From Mesostigma viride (lineage: Eukaryota > Streptophyta > Mesostigmatophyceae > Mesostigmatales > Mesostigmataceae), in assembly GCA_009746045.1 (NCBI GenBank), contig RPFO01001535.1, positions 1-20,746 on the forward strand: DNA of 20,746 bases. Reading direction: 5' to 3'. Below are positions 19,756-20,746 of this stretch, piece after piece (position 1 is the first letter of the stretch; every line of letters starts with the position of its first letter). Position numbers and translations under genes: made by a program. Below the pieces are notes generated by a model, which was given only the letters and a program-made list of their open reading frames with translations, was not told where the DNA came from and searched no databases.

Positions 19756-20261
19756 CCCTACTAGTAACTACGATTTATGAAGCCCGAAAACTTTGGCCGA
19801 GGCCGTAGGCCGAAGGTGGGGCCGTCCCCCGCCCCCTAGCGCGGGAGCGGACGACGTCCAGGACCGTAGCGAGATGGCCAATCGCGTAGTACAAAGAAAA
19901 TCCCCAAACCTTGGAGATCGAGTCTCAGGAAGTCTGAACGGGTGCTGAAACGCTGAACATGTTCAGACTTTTGCGGGCAGGTGGGGCGTCTCGCCAATCC
20001 GCGCGGCCTCAGGAATTACGGCGCGTTGACTCTTTTAAACGTCAAACAAACTGGCGAATGGATCTCTCCTCAAACTTTTCCAGTTTCCCGTTGCACCACT
20101 TTGGACAAGGGGACCAACCGGTGCACGCCGTTTCGAATAACGCGCTCGAGGTTAGGGCCACAACGTGAATGGAATGCGATTTTCTGAACGGATGGATCAA
20201 ATTTGCAGGACGGTGGAAGGTTCAGAGCCGAACTGGCGTTCAGTCAGGGTGGGGTGAAATA
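19756..20261 (+). repeat. Middle module, type B, unit 5
   Basis: It is type B as in unit 3, with small deletions: CCCCCGCCCCCTAGCG loses one GC, AATCGCGTAG loses GG, and CAAACAAACTGG lacks GCTA. It also reads GTCTCAGGAAGTCTGAACGG where unit 3 has GTCTCGAGTTTCCTGAACGG. No gene is seen. Confidence 0.8.
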
Positions 20262-20388
20262 GTTCAGGCCGAAATTTGGCACATTTTCAATGGAAATACG
20301 AACGTAACGAAATTTCCAAGTATCTTCCACCGAAATATCTCTAAAGTATATCGCATGGTATAATCGCATGGAAAAAAGTCTTGCTGGG
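20262..20388 (+). repeat. Solo 122-bp repeat between middle module and invariant block, unit 5
   Basis: About 127 bp containing GAACGTAACGAAATTTCC and GAAATATCTCTAAAG separates GAAATAG from CAGTGGGAACTGGG. In units 1, 3 and 4 these two motifs are directly joined. The same copy type ends the triple array in unit 2. Confidence 0.75.
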
Positions 20389-20746
20389 CAGTGGGAACTG
20401 GGAATTATTGGCAAAGCGTGCGGCATGCTCGGGGCGAAAAACAAAGTGACGTGCTGCGCGAGCAATTTTCCTTGTGCTGGCTGGCGATGGCAGGCAACGT
20501 AGGCTAGAAAATTGGGATGGGGAATGCGCAGCCATGGTTTTATACGTCAAAATTTTATGTTTGAAGAGCAAGTGCGAAATTTTATGAGATGGAGGTGCGT
20601 CAACGGAGTGATACCTGCGTGGGAGAGGTCCGTGTCGCTATGGCGACCTGGAAATGGAATGTCGTTGTAGATTTAGGTATTGTAGTATCATGCTTAACTG
20701 CTTTACGTATTGGGTGCCTAGTGAAATCAGTTTGCTGTTCGTGGAA
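20389..20746 (+). repeat. Invariant block, unit 5 (cut by window end)
   Basis: The first 358 bp are present. The private change TTTTATGAGATGG is seen near 20580. Confidence 0.85.

Larger units (their letters stand above)
18800..20746 (+). repeat. Macro-unit 5 (right-truncated)
   Basis: This is the fifth copy, cut by the window end inside the invariant block. The AT-rich and GC-rich modules follow unit 2 (ATTATTTCATTGTGG, GAGCTTTCACGG, GTTGCGAGTGGCGCACGG). The middle module follows unit 3 (type B). A single 122-bp repeat copy of about 127 bp (20262-20388) lies between middle module and invariant block, like the last of the three copies in unit 2. It is therefore a chimera of at least two parental unit types. 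Confidence 0.9.

Noticed and set aside
1-20746. Ribosomal DNA unit with intergenic spacer repeats
   Set aside because: The unit size would be odd, and no 18S, 5.8S, 28S or 5S rRNA-like stretch appears in any complete unit.

Overview
The window contains no gene I can support. It is a piece of a nested tandem-repeat locus, most likely eukaryotic nuclear DNA. The reasons are the complete lack of packed coding sequence, operons, tRNA or rRNA, the long minisatellite arrays, the alternation of AT-rich and GC-rich modules, and near-identical multi-kilobase tandem units. I cannot name the lineage. The short GC palindromes and mosaic modules would suit an alga, plant, fungus or protist, but that is a guess.

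Layout. Five consecutive copies (two cut by the window ends) of a 4.0-4.9 kb macro-unit lie head to tail on the + strand: unit 1 (1-5435), unit 2 (5436-9900, 4465 bp), unit 3 (9901-13864, 3964 bp), unit 4 (13865-18799, 4935 bp) and unit 5 (18800-20746, cut). Each reads: (a) an AT-rich module of about 620 bp; (b) one or more copies of a roughly 122-bp repeat; (c) a GC-rich module ending in a C/G hairpin and a T run; (d) a variable middle module; (e) an almost invariant 1.08-kb block; (f) a C-rich minisatellite array of 1.3-2.3 kb.

The minisatellite has its own hierarchy. Monomers are about 29-30 bp, built around CACGCATGCATGCCAGCC. They are grouped into a higher-order repeat of about 444 bp (about 15 monomers), marked by the variant ATCACAAACCCACTTATG. 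The arrays carry 4, 4, 2 and 4 such markers. Above the macro-unit there is a further period of about 13.36 kb: the end of unit 1 plus the start of unit 2 matches the end of unit 4 plus the start of unit 5 collinearly for about 4.8 kb, including the whole 2.3-kb array.

Coding potential. The array is open in most frames on both strands, giving apparent His/Pro/Cys-rich ORFs of up to 735 aa. The sense frames slide among three registers and the frames are not kept between copies, so I treat them as by-products of composition and a monomer close to 30 bp. The 1.08-kb block keeps a 126-codon minus-strand ORF and a possible 227-bp intron, both weak.

The points most worth a second look are the four-level repeat hierarchy, the mosaic exchange of modules between units, the hairpin whose two arms differ in length together between copies, a 717-bp segment found only in unit 1 between CTTGTC direct repeats, and the Z-DNA, cruciform and G-rich-strand potential of the array. 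Indel-rich sequence at 1-821 may be a decayed array edge or poor assembly.
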